Source: Ignavibacteria bacterium (lineage in GTDB: Bacteria; Bacteroidota; Ignavibacteria; Tepidaquicellales; Tepidaquicellaceae). Taken from it: 10,315 bases of DNA. Below the pieces are notes generated by a model. The model was given only the letters and a program-made list of their open reading frames with translations. It was not told the origin of the DNA and did not search any database. The position numbers and the translations under genes are program-made. The DNA lies in the NCBI GenBank assembly GCA_018058125.1, contig JAGPCH010000024.1:1-10315 (forward strand). Direction: 5' to 3'. Below are positions 1-7,144 of this stretch, one piece after another. Positions within the stretch are counted from its first letter, which is position 1, and each line of letters starts with the position of its first letter.

Positions 1-311
1 ATATTAAAACAAACATACAGGTCTTAAATTCTTCAGAGCCTGCTTCATTTAAGCTATACGCAAACTATCCAAATCCTTTTAATCCGAAAACAAAAATTAA
101 ATCTGATGTAGCAAACAAACTTGACGGAAATTTAAAAGTTACGATTTATGATATTGACGGAAAGGAGATCGGCAAGTTAGTTGATCAAAATCTTGAATCA
201 GGAACTTACGAAGTGGAATGGGATGGGTCTGCGTTCGCTTCCGGTACATATTTCTGTAAAATGGAAACCGGGAATTTTACGGATACTATTTCTCTTGTGT
301 TAATTAAATAG
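1..311 (+). CDS. C-terminal part of a T9SS-secreted protein (type A sorting domain)
   Basis: Only the last 102 or so codons are present (frame starting at base 3, stop TAG at 309-311); the 5' part lies outside the window. The visible part is almost entirely a T9SS type A sorting domain (FlgD-Ig-like fold). It contains the motif YANYPNPFNPKTKI, then a beta-rich stretch with LKVTIYDIDGKEIGKLVD, SGTYEVEWDG and FASGTYFCKMETG, ending in SLVLIK. In Bacteroidota and relatives this C-terminal domain directs a protein, already exported through Sec, across the outer membrane and is removed or anchored at the surface. The domain architecture matches the tail of the next gene, which lies 64 bp downstream on the same strand, so the two may be co-expressed. 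What the missing N-terminal part does cannot be told from this window. Confidence 0.85.
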   Translation, partial: IKTNIQVLNSSEPASFKLYANYPNPFNPKTKIKSDVANKLDGNLKVTIYDIDGKEIGKLVDQNLESGTYEVEWDGSAFASGTYFCKMETGNFTDTISLVLIK

Positions 312-375
312 TTAAAATATTAAAACTTTAAAAATTATATACTCAAAAACATTTATTAATCATTAAAACATTAAA

Positions 376-3300
376 ATGAAAATAGTTTCCATTCTAATGG
401 GTATTGTACTTATTGTATTGATCTCTTTTTCGGTAAACGATACTACAACAAGTAACAATAACCTTTCAAATTATTATGAAGATAATAATTACAAAGAAGG
501 CGAGATCATAGTTATGTTTAATACAGAAACAGATGCTCAGACTTTTGTAAGTAATTATGATGCAATAAATCTCACGGTAAAAGAGAAATTGGTACCGCAC
601 ATGAATATATATCTTATGGAATATGATGTAACAAAATCGCAGCCTGTAGATGCGCTTATGTCTGTATTGCGAAGTGATAAAGTCGCTATAGCGCAGTTTA
701 ATCATTATGTCAAAGAGCGATCAATCCCGAATGATACAAGATTTGCAGAACAGTGGGACAAGCATAATACAGGTCAGACAGGCGGCACTGCGGATGCTGA
801 TATAGACGCTCCTGAGGCATGGGATATTACAACAGGCGGTGTTACAGCTTTAGGTGACACGATCGTTGTCGCTATAGTTGACGGCGGTCAGCAGGTCAAT
901 CATCCTGATCTTGATACCTGGGTTAACTGGCGCGAAATTCCCGGAAACGGAATTGATGATGACAATAACGGATACATAGATGATGTAAACGGATGGAATG
1001 CCTCATCAAATAACGGAACAATACCTGCCAACAATCACGGCACGCACTGCGCAGGAATTGCCGGAGCAAAAGGAAATAATAATCTCGGCGTGGCTGGTGT
1101 GAATCAGATAGTAAAGACTATGCCGATTGTAGGTTCTTCAAGTCTTGAAGCTACAGTTATTAAAGCTTACGGATATGTCTTAAAGCAAAGGATGAGATAT
1201 AATCAGTCAAACGGAACCGAAGGTGCGTTTGTAGTTTCTACTAATTCATCCTTTGGTGTTGATAACGGTCAGCCGGCTAACTATCCTCTCTGGTGTGCAT
1301 TCTATGATTCTCTCGGAAGAGAAGGAATCTTAAGTGCAGGCGCAGGACCGAATAATAATGTTAACATTGATGTAGTTGGTGATATACCTACGACTTGTCC
1401 GAGTAATTTTTTATTAGCAGTTACCAATACTACAAATACAGATGCTAAAAACAGCGGAGCAGGTTACGGTGTAATTAATATGGATCTTGGAGCTCCGGGA
1501 ACAAGTATTTTATCTACTACTCCTTCAGGCAGTTACGGATTATCAACAGGTACATCAATGGCTACTCCTCAGGTAGCAGGAGCTGTAGGTCTTCTTCATG
1601 CAGGCGCAAGCAGCATATTTATTAACCTTATGAAAAATGATCCCGATTCGGCAGCATTATTATTCAAACAATTTATAATGTCGAGCGTTGATACTATTCC
1701 ATCTCTTGCAGGAATAACTGTTTCAAACGGAAGACTCAATGTAAACAAGTTACTGAAAAAAGCAGCTGTCACTAATGTTCCTGTTCTGAATCCTTTTCAG
1801 GTCAGAACCCCGGCAGCAGGGTCAAGACTTACTTCATTACCAAACGGAACAACGCTATATACCATTACATGGGACACTTCCGCTACAGGCGCAACTTACA
1901 GATTTATATTCGGAAGTCCTAATACATCAACAAGGATGATATCAATAGCTTCAGGAACGAATTCATTAACTTTATCATCAGGACAGCTTGATAATATTCT
2001 TGCCGGGCTTGGTTTAAATACCGGTGATTCACTTGTCGGACAGTGGGATGTCTGGACTTACAGACAGCTTCCGTTAAATGATTCATTGAAAGCAAGTAAC
2101 GGTCCGAGATCAATTACATTAAAAAGAGATCGACCGAGTCTGACAGGATTTAATTTATTATCACCTCCTATTGAAACGACCATCACTACATCAGTTTTTA
2201 ATTCTTCAGTTATTAACTTTAACTGGTCGCATTCAGGAGAAGGCACAACTTATAAGTTTAAATTCGGCAGTCCTTTACTATCAAATTTAAAATTAACTTT
2301 ACAGTCAAACAACTCCGGGAATGATACTGTCCTGTCAGTTGTAAATAGTTCACTCGATGGTATGCTTCACGGATTCGGTCTTAATGCCGGAGATTCACTA
2401 TCCGGTCAGTGGGCAGTCTGGGCATATAACGGAATAGACTCTGTAATGTCAAATCATGTCTTTGCCATGACCTTAAAAAGACAATCAAAAGGCAATGTGA
2501 TGATAGTTTATGATTCTACTTCTACAGGAGGCAGAACATCACGTGACTCTGTAATTGCCAATCTGAATACTATGTCAGTTACATATGATCTTTATAACCG
2601 AAAAGGTAATACAGGAACTGAGTCTGTTTCCTTCATTGGATATAAAAGAGTTATTCTGTTAGGCGAAGGAACGTCAGTCATGTCAAATGTGATAAAAGAT
2701 TCATTGAAGGCTTATCTGAATTCAGGAGGCACATCTGTTCCGGCAAAATCAAAACTGATTATCTTTGGTGAGGATGTAGGATATCAGCTTGACAGAACCG
2801 GTTCAACTTATATTGACACTTCATTTACAAGAGGAATGCTTGGATTCAGATACATAGCTGACAGACCGGGAACCATTACAGGACAAGGGATCATCGGTGT
2901 TACAATAAATCCGGGAATACCGGACAGTACAAACGGTACTTATCCCGAAGTAATTGCTAAATCTTTATCAGTACCGGTTACAGAACTTTTTGATCTTTAC
3001 AGATTCAGGAATTATCCTGATTCGATAAATGCGATCGGAAGAATTGGTACGAATTATAATGTCGCGGTATTAGGCGTAGATGTAGAATCAATTAAACGTG
3101 CAGGTGATTCGCCATCAGGCTCAGCAATATACAGATTGCTGAGAGGAGCTATGGATTTTGTAGATCAGACAAGCACTTCGGTCAGCGAAATAAATTCACA
3201 GATTCCTTACAGTTATTCATTATCTCAGAATTATCCAAATCCGTTTAATCCTTCTACAACTATAAATTTCTCAGTACCCAAGCAGGGAAACGTGACATTA

Positions 3301-3471
3301 AAAGTTTATGATATAGCAGGTAAAGAAATTATGACACTTGTAAATGAGCAAAAGCCGGCAGGAAATTATAAAGTTACATTTGACGGTGTAAACTTATCGA
3401 GCGGCGCTTACTTTTACAGAATAGAAAGCGGTGAATTTAATCAGGTAAAGCGAATGATACTTCTGAAGTAA
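376..3471 (+). CDS. Secreted subtilisin-like (S8) serine protease, multidomain, with T9SS type A sorting domain
   Basis: Extracellular or cell-surface endopeptidase of 1031 residues. A signal peptide covers about residues 1-20 (MKIV plus hydrophobic core), followed by an N-terminal propeptide-like region (about 40-115, GEIIVMFN start). The S8 domain (about 145-465) carries the triad Asp169 (VAIVDGG), His221 (NNHGTHCAG) and Ser394 (GTSMATPQVAG). An Asp/Asn-rich NGIDDDNNGYIDD segment (191-203) is a likely calcium-binding loop. Two homologous beta-sandwich modules follow (about 477-585 and 595-703, each with TY-F-FGSP, GDSL-GQW-VW and TLKR). Next comes a Rossmann-like domain resembling ThuA/GATase-type folds (about 706-932: VMIVYDS, LNSGG, FGEDVGYQL) with no obvious catalytic Cys. 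A type A sorting domain (944-1031, NYPNPFNPSTTI) ends the protein. ATG at 376 is the only start giving a signal peptide; no Shine-Dalgarno is visible, and a CATTAAAA direct repeat (361-376) runs into it. The usual oxyanion AAGN motif reads GAGPN here (Asn326 probable). The S8 and T9SS assignments are firm; the Rossmann-like call is an inference. Confidence 0.93.
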   Translation: MKIVSILMGIVLIVLISFSVNDTTTSNNNLSNYYEDNNYKEGEIIVMFNTETDAQTFVSNYDAINLTVKEKLVPHMNIYLMEYDVTKSQPVDALMSVLRSDKVAIAQFNHYVKERSIPNDTRFAEQWDKHNTGQTGGTADADIDAPEAWDITTGGVTALGDTIVVAIVDGGQQVNHPDLDTWVNWREIPGNGIDDDNNGYIDDVNGWNASSNNGTIPANNHGTHCAGIAGAKGNNNLGVAGVNQIVKTMPIVGSSSLEATVIKAYGYVLKQRMRYNQSNGTEGAFVVSTNSSFGVDNGQPANYPLWCAFYDSLGREGILSAGAGPNNNVNIDVVGDIPTTCPSNFLLAVTNTTNTDAKNSGAGYGVINMDLGAPGTSILSTTPSGSYGLSTGTSMATPQVAGAVGLLHAGASSIFINLMKNDPDSAALLFKQFIMSSVDTIPSLAGITVSNGRLNVNKLLKKAAVTNVPVLNPFQVRTPAAGSRLTSLPNGTTLYTITWDTSATGATYRFIFGSPNTSTRMISIASGTNSLTLSSGQLDNILAGLGLNTGDSLVGQWDVWTYRQLPLNDSLKASNGPRSITLKRDRPSLTGFNLLSPPIETTITTSVFNSSVINFNWSHSGEGTTYKFKFGSPLLSNLKLTLQSNNSGNDTVLSVVNSSLDGMLHGFGLNAGDSLSGQWAVWAYNGIDSVMSNHVFAMTLKRQSKGNVMIVYDSTSTGGRTSRDSVIANLNTMSVTYDLYNRKGNTGTESVSFIGYKRVILLGEGTSVMSNVIKDSLKAYLNSGGTSVPAKSKLIIFGEDVGYQLDRTGSTYIDTSFTRGMLGFRYIADRPGTITGQGIIGVTINPGIPDSTNGTYPEVIAKSLSVPVTELFDLYRFRNYPDSINAIGRIGTNYNVAVLGVDVESIKRAGDSPSGSAIYRLLRGAMDFVDQTSTSVSEINSQIPYSYSLSQNYPNPFNPSTTINFSVPKQGNVTLKVYDIAGKEIMTLVNEQKPAGNYKVTFDGVNLSSGAYFYRIESGEFNQVKRMILLK
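1804..2484 (+). repeat. Tandem intragenic duplication encoding two homologous beta-sandwich modules
   Basis: Within the S8 protease gene, codons for residues about 477-585 and 595-703 encode two related modules. Matching blocks are TYRFIFGSP (507) against TYKFKFGSP (625), LNTGDSLVGQWDVWTY (547) against LNAGDSLSGQWAVWAY (669), and ITLKR (580) against MTLKR (698). The offset is 118 residues at the first and last blocks and 122 at the middle one. DNA similarity is still visible in the conserved blocks, but the copies have clearly diverged, so the duplication is old. The pattern (a W/Y-rich beta-sandwich preceding a surface domain) recalls SusE/F-type or Ig-like modules; this is inference from pattern, not a verified family match. 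Confidence 0.8.
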
Positions 3472-3494
3472 AATTTAAAGTTCATATTTATTAC

Positions 3495-3530
3495 AAACCC
3501 CGTTTCGGAAAATTTTCCGGAACGGGGTTT
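3495..3530. terminator. Bidirectional intrinsic terminator between convergent genes
   Basis: A 36-bp palindrome begins 24 bp after the protease stop. The left arm (AAACCCCGTTTCGGAAAA) and right arm (TTTTCCGGAACGGGGTTT) pair over 18 positions with a single T-G wobble, with an AAAATTTT centre that would form the loop. The GC-rich core CCCCG/CGGGG is flanked by AAA/TTT, so each strand ends the hairpin in a T run (weakly continued by AT-rich sequence). It sits between the + strand protease gene (ends 3471) and the - strand barrel gene (ends 3600), where a shared terminator is expected. Confidence 0.9.
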
Positions 3531-3599
3531 ATATTAATTAATAAATAAATATTGGAATTTAATCTGAGAAAGATCTGGAGATCATACTGATCAAACCGA

Positions 3600-4958
3600 T
3601 CAGAATGTAAATTTAAATCCTGCAAAAATATTATTAATGCTGTAAGAGATCAAAGAAGACTTCTGAGCGGTGAGCTGATTGCTGTTTACTGATGAATCAT
3701 TAACATACGCATATGAGTTTCTGTCCCTGCTTTGAAAGCTGTAGCCAAGATTTAAGTTAAACAAGTGAGAGATATAATATTTCATATCAAATCCGGTTTT
3801 GAATTTAATAACATCAGGATCATTGTAAACCAAAGCTCCGTTCCTTTCATTGAAATTGTTTATGTTTCCAATCGTAAAGAATAACTCATAGAAAAATTTC
3901 TTTCCTGAAAAACCTCCAAGGCTCTGATTGAATATAAGATTTGCAACATCGTTTTGATTTTGAATATAGATATCTGAAGCGGTGTAGAATGAAGCTTTAT
4001 TCATCGGGAATATTTTAAAGGAAGCGCCCAGCTGCCATTGGTGAATATTGTTGAGAAAGGAGAAACTCCCGTTTATACCGGCTCTGTATTTTGTCTTATA
4101 TTTCGTGATATCAGCGGATAATACAAAGCTGTCATACACGCTTCCCTTTTCATATACAGAATACCCGGATGCAGAGTTTGCAGTATCTGACTGACCGAAT
4201 ATTGAAGAATAATCTATACCTATAAAGTGACCGGCAGGGCTTATTACAAGACCATCGGATACGCGTATGTTATATCTGTTATAAAAACGGTTCTGATATT
4301 CCGAGTAGTCATTGGAGTATTGTAAATCTGCAGATTTTATTATTTTTGTCTTATCAATTTTCAGGTAATTGTAAACATAATCAATGCTGAGGGATTGGAA
4401 CAGGAGCTGATTAATTCCGACACCGATAAAGAAAGCATTTCCGTTTACAATTTGCTCATTGTAAAGTTCTCCAGGAACGGTATTCATACTATTATCTGCT
4501 TCATCACCGGAAACTGAAAAACCGAAATCAGAAAATATATTGTTAGCAATGATATTGTTTAGCGGTTGAAGTCTTTTCTTAGAGCTTTTATTAAGCCTTG
4601 AAAATACATAATCCCTGTCAGCTTCGCGTCCTGTATAAAAGTAACTGAAGTAAAGGTCTGTCAGTACCGAAGGATTATCTATCCCGTACTTCATTGTATT
4701 CTCAAGCTGAGGTATTGCTTTTAAATACTGATTGGTCTCATAGTAAGCTATACCAAGCCTGGCTCTCAGAAAAAATGAATCATAACCCTTCCTTAAATAA
4801 CTTTCACCAAGTGAGATCATCCTGCCATAATTATTCTCACCCTGAAGCACTTCCATTTCAGTATTGATCGAATCTATTGTAATTGTACTTTGAGAAAACA
4901 ATTCAGCACAAATTAAAAACTGTATTAAAATTAAAATAACCGGGATTATTTTTATCAT
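3600..4958 (-). CDS. TPR-containing outer-membrane beta-barrel protein, function unknown
   Basis: Complete protein of 452 residues, predicted to reside in the outer membrane. A signal peptide covers residues 1-22 (MIKIIP, long I/L core, then FSQ). A periplasmic helical region with TPR character follows (about 43-125), including one good 34-residue unit at 63-96 (RLGIAYYETNQYLKAIPQLE). From about residue 140 to the end the sequence becomes alternating, aromatic-rich beta strands (GFSVSGDEAD, FFIGVGINQ, FAGFKFTF), and it ends in Phe after alternating hydrophobics, the usual C-terminal signature of BAM-inserted barrels. The start ATG lacks a Shine-Dalgarno. The stop faces the palindromic terminator at 3495-3530. 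It lies 164 nt downstream of the sigma/anti-sigma pair on the same strand, so it could be read through from that operon or have its own promoter. TPR plus barrel proteins (for example YaiO-like and PelB/BcsC-like) often sit in envelope or exopolysaccharide export; no specific role can be assigned here. Confidence 0.75.
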   Translation of the reverse strand: MIKIIPVILILIQFLICAELFSQSTITIDSINTEMEVLQGENNYGRMISLGESYLRKGYDSFFLRARLGIAYYETNQYLKAIPQLENTMKYGIDNPSVLTDLYFSYFYTGREADRDYVFSRLNKSSKKRLQPLNNIIANNIFSDFGFSVSGDEADNSMNTVPGELYNEQIVNGNAFFIGVGINQLLFQSLSIDYVYNYLKIDKTKIIKSADLQYSNDYSEYQNRFYNRYNIRVSDGLVISPAGHFIGIDYSSIFGQSDTANSASGYSVYEKGSVYDSFVLSADITKYKTKYRAGINGSFSFLNNIHQWQLGASFKIFPMNKASFYTASDIYIQNQNDVANLIFNQSLGGFSGKKFFYELFFTIGNINNFNERNGALVYNDPDVIKFKTGFDMKYYISHLFNLNLGYSFQSRDRNSYAYVNDSSVNSNQLTAQKSSLISYSINNIFAGFKFTF

Positions 4959-5109
4959 CAGATCAGAAATTTTGGAAAATATGAAGGTGAGTTTGAAGTT
5001 GATTTAAAAAATGAATTAAATTAAAATTTTTTAGTGCTTTAGCATTAAACCGTGAGTGTATTTATTTCAATCTGCTTTGATTAAAAAATACAGAATCCCA
5101 AACTGAAGA

Positions 5110-5126
5110 ATAAAAGCCTGCTTTAT
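5110..5126 (-). terminator. Weak stem-loop at the end of the sigma/anti-sigma operon
   Basis: On the - strand the bases around the stop of the two-helix protein read ATAAAGCAGGCTTTTAT. This can fold as ATAAAG/CTTTTAT with a CAGG loop and one bulged base, followed by an AT-rich stretch. The stem is short and AT-rich, there is no good U run, and it overlaps the stop codon, so termination here would be partial at best. Confidence 0.25.
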
Positions 5127-5620
5127 TTGTAACTTTTTTTGAATAACAATCTCTCAGAGAATGAGAAAAGAAATACAAACACCATAAGTATCAGAAAAAC
5201 CATAGCTGTCTGCATATCAAACGTAAAGCCAAGATTCTCAGAAATCAAAAAGCTGAAGGATTCTATTACTTTTGAAAACTGATCAACAGTATTGTTAAAC
5301 AGACTTACATCTTTGTTATTTTCATTAAGAGAAAAAAACATTGAGAATGAAATTACAAAGAAAACCAGTAAAGACAATAACCCGGATATTATATATCTGG
5401 CTATTTTAGAAGTCTTAATGTCTTCATTTGCAAATTCCTCAGCAAGAGCAATTCTTTTCATCATCTCAGAAGTAAAATCGTCCGAGACATTATCTTCAAG
5501 TGAGTGTTTGATTCCGTTGTTTAAAAAGGAATCCAGATCTTTACTGTTATGTCTTTTATCTTCTGGCATTTGACTAAAGATACTATAAAAATTATTGATA
5601 TTAAAATTAAATTTTTTCAT
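5123..5620 (-). CDS. Two-helix membrane protein, putative anti-sigma factor
   Basis: Protein of 165 residues. Its ATG overlaps the TGA of the ECF sigma gene (ATGA at 5617-5620), so the two genes are translationally coupled, a standard arrangement for sigma/anti-sigma pairs. Residues 1-72 are charged and predicted cytoplasmic, with DDFTSEMMKRIALAEEF (47-63) resembling the helix found N-terminal to the membrane span in many Bacteroidota anti-sigma-like proteins. Transmembrane helix 1 is about 75-97 (YIISGLLSLLVFFVISFSMF) and helix 2 about 136-156 (TAMVFLILMVFVFLFSF), with a short periplasmic loop between (98-134) and a basic tail KKSYK. There is no HxxxCxxC zinc anti-sigma motif and no large periplasmic sensor domain, so the assignment as anti-sigma rests on coupling and topology rather than on a recognised domain. 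Alternatively it could be an accessory membrane protein. Confidence 0.65.
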   Translation of the reverse strand: MKKFNFNINNFYSIFSQMPEDKRHNSKDLDSFLNNGIKHSLEDNVSDDFTSEMMKRIALAEEFANEDIKTSKIARYIISGLLSLLVFFVISFSMFFSLNENNKDVSLFNNTVDQFSKVIESFSFLISENLGFTFDMQTAMVFLILMVFVFLFSFSERLLFKKSYK

Positions 5621-6264
5621 ACATATTCGAGTATTTCCTTTTCAGGATATTTTTTTAAAATGATTTCTTTGAGATTAGCCTTGGCTCTGAAGATCCTGTT
5701 TTTAACAGTTCCGAGCGGAAGCTTAAGTATATCCGAAATCTCATCATGCGAAAGATCATTTATATAGAACATTGTCAGTATAACGGAATATTGCTCCGGT
5801 ATGACAGAGATATATTTTCCAATTATTCTCTGAATTTCATTCGCACTGATCTTTTTATCCGTACTGATTTCATGCTGATCTTCATATACGATACTGTTGA
5901 TTTCATTCTCATAATATTTTTTCATAAGGTCATCACCGTCACGGAAATCTGCTTCATCAATGTCAATTGACACAATGCTAAACCTTCTTGCTTTTAATTT
6001 TTTGTAATGGTCTACTGCTGTGTTGTAAACGATACTGTAAAAATAAGTTGATAATTTTGCCCGTTCTTCGAATTTGTTTTCTGAAATTGCTTTATAAAGT
6101 TTCAGAAAAGCATCCTGTAAAGCATCTTCAGATTCTTCCTTGTTCTTGAGAATTTTCATAATGAGCGAGAATGCCTTGTCTTTGAATTCATCTGCAAGTA
6201 TCCTAAAAGAAGAAGTATCTCCCTTTTTCACTTTCTCGATTATTTGGCTGTATGTTTCAGGCAT
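5617..6264 (-). CDS. ECF-family RNA polymerase sigma factor (sigma-70 family)
   Basis: Protein of 215 residues, slightly long for an ECF sigma factor. Region sigma-2 covers about residues 15-92: the core-binding helix SEDALQDAFLKLYKAI (45-60), then the -10-recognition segment around KLSTYFYSIVYNTAVDHYKK (70-89). An acidic linker of nearly 50 residues (93-140) follows, then sigma-4 (about 143-204) with IPEQYSVILTMFYIND and a helix-turn-helix LSHDEISDILKLPLGTVKNR (171-190). It would direct core polymerase to a small regulon, probably envelope genes. The start ATG at 6264 is preceded by a 7-bp inverted repeat rather than a Shine-Dalgarno. Its end overlaps the putative anti-sigma gene by four bases, and the DUF4097 lipoprotein gene lies 54 nt upstream on the same strand. 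Confidence 0.93.
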   Translation of the reverse strand: MPETYSQIIEKVKKGDTSSFRILADEFKDKAFSLIMKILKNKEESEDALQDAFLKLYKAISENKFEERAKLSTYFYSIVYNTAVDHYKKLKARRFSIVSIDIDEADFRDGDDLMKKYYENEINSIVYEDQHEISTDKKISANEIQRIIGKYISVIPEQYSVILTMFYINDLSHDEISDILKLPLGTVKNRIFRAKANLKEIILKKYPEKEILEYV

Positions 6265-6270
6265 TCTTAA

Positions 6271-6287
6271 AATTTGTTATACAAATT
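6271..6287. promoter_or_regulatory. Perfect 7-bp inverted repeat just upstream of the sigma factor start
   Basis: AATTTGT and ACAAATT flank a TAT spacer, ending 7 nt before the sigma ATG (6264) in the 54-nt gap after the lipoprotein gene. On DNA it could be an operator or part of a promoter for the sigma gene; on mRNA it would place a small hairpin where the ribosome binds. No Shine-Dalgarno is present here. The function is inferred; the symmetry itself is directly visible. Confidence 0.4.
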
Positions 6288-6318
6288 GATGAAAAAATAT
6301 TACAATTACAATCAGAGA

Positions 6319-7125
6319 TTAAATTTCGTCAGTTCCGAGAAAATTGATCTTTCCATTTACGGTATTGGTTTTTATTACTGATTCAGGAGTACCGCTTCCA
6401 AGTATTCCTCTGAATTTTCTCTTTTTTCTTTCGGTCTCTTTTATGATCAGATTCGAATCTGAGATCTTTCCGTTAACAGTTTCGGCAATGATCTCTGCAT
6501 TTAAATAGTTGTTGAGATTCAGAGTAATGCTGCCGTTTACAGTACTGATACCGATGCCTTTTGTGCTGAGAATCTCACCGGTGAAAGAGCCGTTTACAAT
6601 TTCACATTCAAGTAATCCCGAATAATTGCTTAGTTTTGTTTTTCCGTTTACAAGATTCAAGGTTAGATCATTGTTAAGTTCATTGCAAGTAACATTTCCG
6701 TTTACATTTTCTATTTTAAGCTCCAGTCCGGCAGGAACGGTGATCACATAATCAACAGTTGCCTTATTACCAAGATTGATGTTAAAAAATTTACTTCGCC
6801 TTTGAATGTTAATTTCAGTTGTTATTCTGATAACATCATCTTCTGATTCAATGTTTATGGTAATTTCATCAAAGGGTTTGTCGAGATCTTTTTTACTGAC
6901 TTTAACTTCTTTGGTGGCAGAGATTGTCATCTCTGAAGAATCTCTGCTTTGTCTGATTAGAATATCTCCGTTGATATTTTCCAGAGATACCCGCTTTTTA
7001 TTTAATGTGCTTATTGTATGATCTTCTGTTTTCGTTTTCAGATACTTCTTAGACATAAACCCGCACCCGCTGAAACTAACCAGAATACCGGTTACAACTA
7101 ACATTATTAATATTCTTGATCTCAT
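6319..7125 (-). CDS. DUF4097-type lipoprotein with repeated VNG motifs
   Basis: Protein of 268 residues with a lipoprotein signal: MRSRILIMLVVTGILVSFSG followed by Cys21 (lipobox FSGC), so it is predicted to be lipid-anchored on the periplasmic or outer side of the envelope. The mature part is a repetitive beta-rich domain of the DUF4097 (beta-solenoid, adhesin-like) type. Asn-Gly turns recur at residues 51-52 and as VNG at 141, 159, 177, 196, 217 and 256, mostly spaced 18-21 residues, each followed by a hydrophobic strand (for example ENVNGNVTC, STVNGSITL). In many bacteria DUF4097 proteins are encoded with ECF sigma/anti-sigma pairs and small membrane proteins, as here; the molecular function is not established. 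It follows the DUF6249-like gene by 19 nt and precedes the sigma gene by 54 nt, which suggests co-transcription. Confidence 0.82.
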   Translation of the reverse strand: MRSRILIMLVVTGILVSFSGCGFMSKKYLKTKTEDHTISTLNKKRVSLENINGDILIRQSRDSSEMTISATKEVKVSKKDLDKPFDEITINIESEDDVIRITTEINIQRRSKFFNINLGNKATVDYVITVPAGLELKIENVNGNVTCNELNNDLTLNLVNGKTKLSNYSGLLECEIVNGSFTGEILSTKGIGISTVNGSITLNLNNYLNAEIIAETVNGKISDSNLIIKETERKKRKFRGILGSGTPESVIKTNTVNGKINFLGTDEI

Positions 7126-7144
7126 GATGTTTATAGGTTTAAAT

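Noticed and set aside
466..705. Minus-strand ORF of 79 codons inside the protease gene
   Set aside because: Lies antisense to the propeptide region of a well-supported S8 protease; composition (I/Y/F/R-rich) is typical of a reverse-frame shadow.
706..1800. Possibility that the protease is an inactive homologue
   Set aside because: Asp, His and Ser of the triad all sit in intact motifs (VDGG, HGTH, GTSMATP); only the oxyanion segment is atypical.
5030..5049. Stem TTTAGTGC/GCATTAAA with TTTA loop, considered as a terminator or regulatory RNA
   Set aside because: AT-rich 8-bp stem with a G-T pair that becomes an A-C mismatch on the - strand, and no U run on the transcribed side.
5292..5573. 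Plus-strand ORF of 93 codons opposite the two-helix protein
   Set aside because: Antisense to a gene coupled to the sigma factor; no independent motif or start signal.
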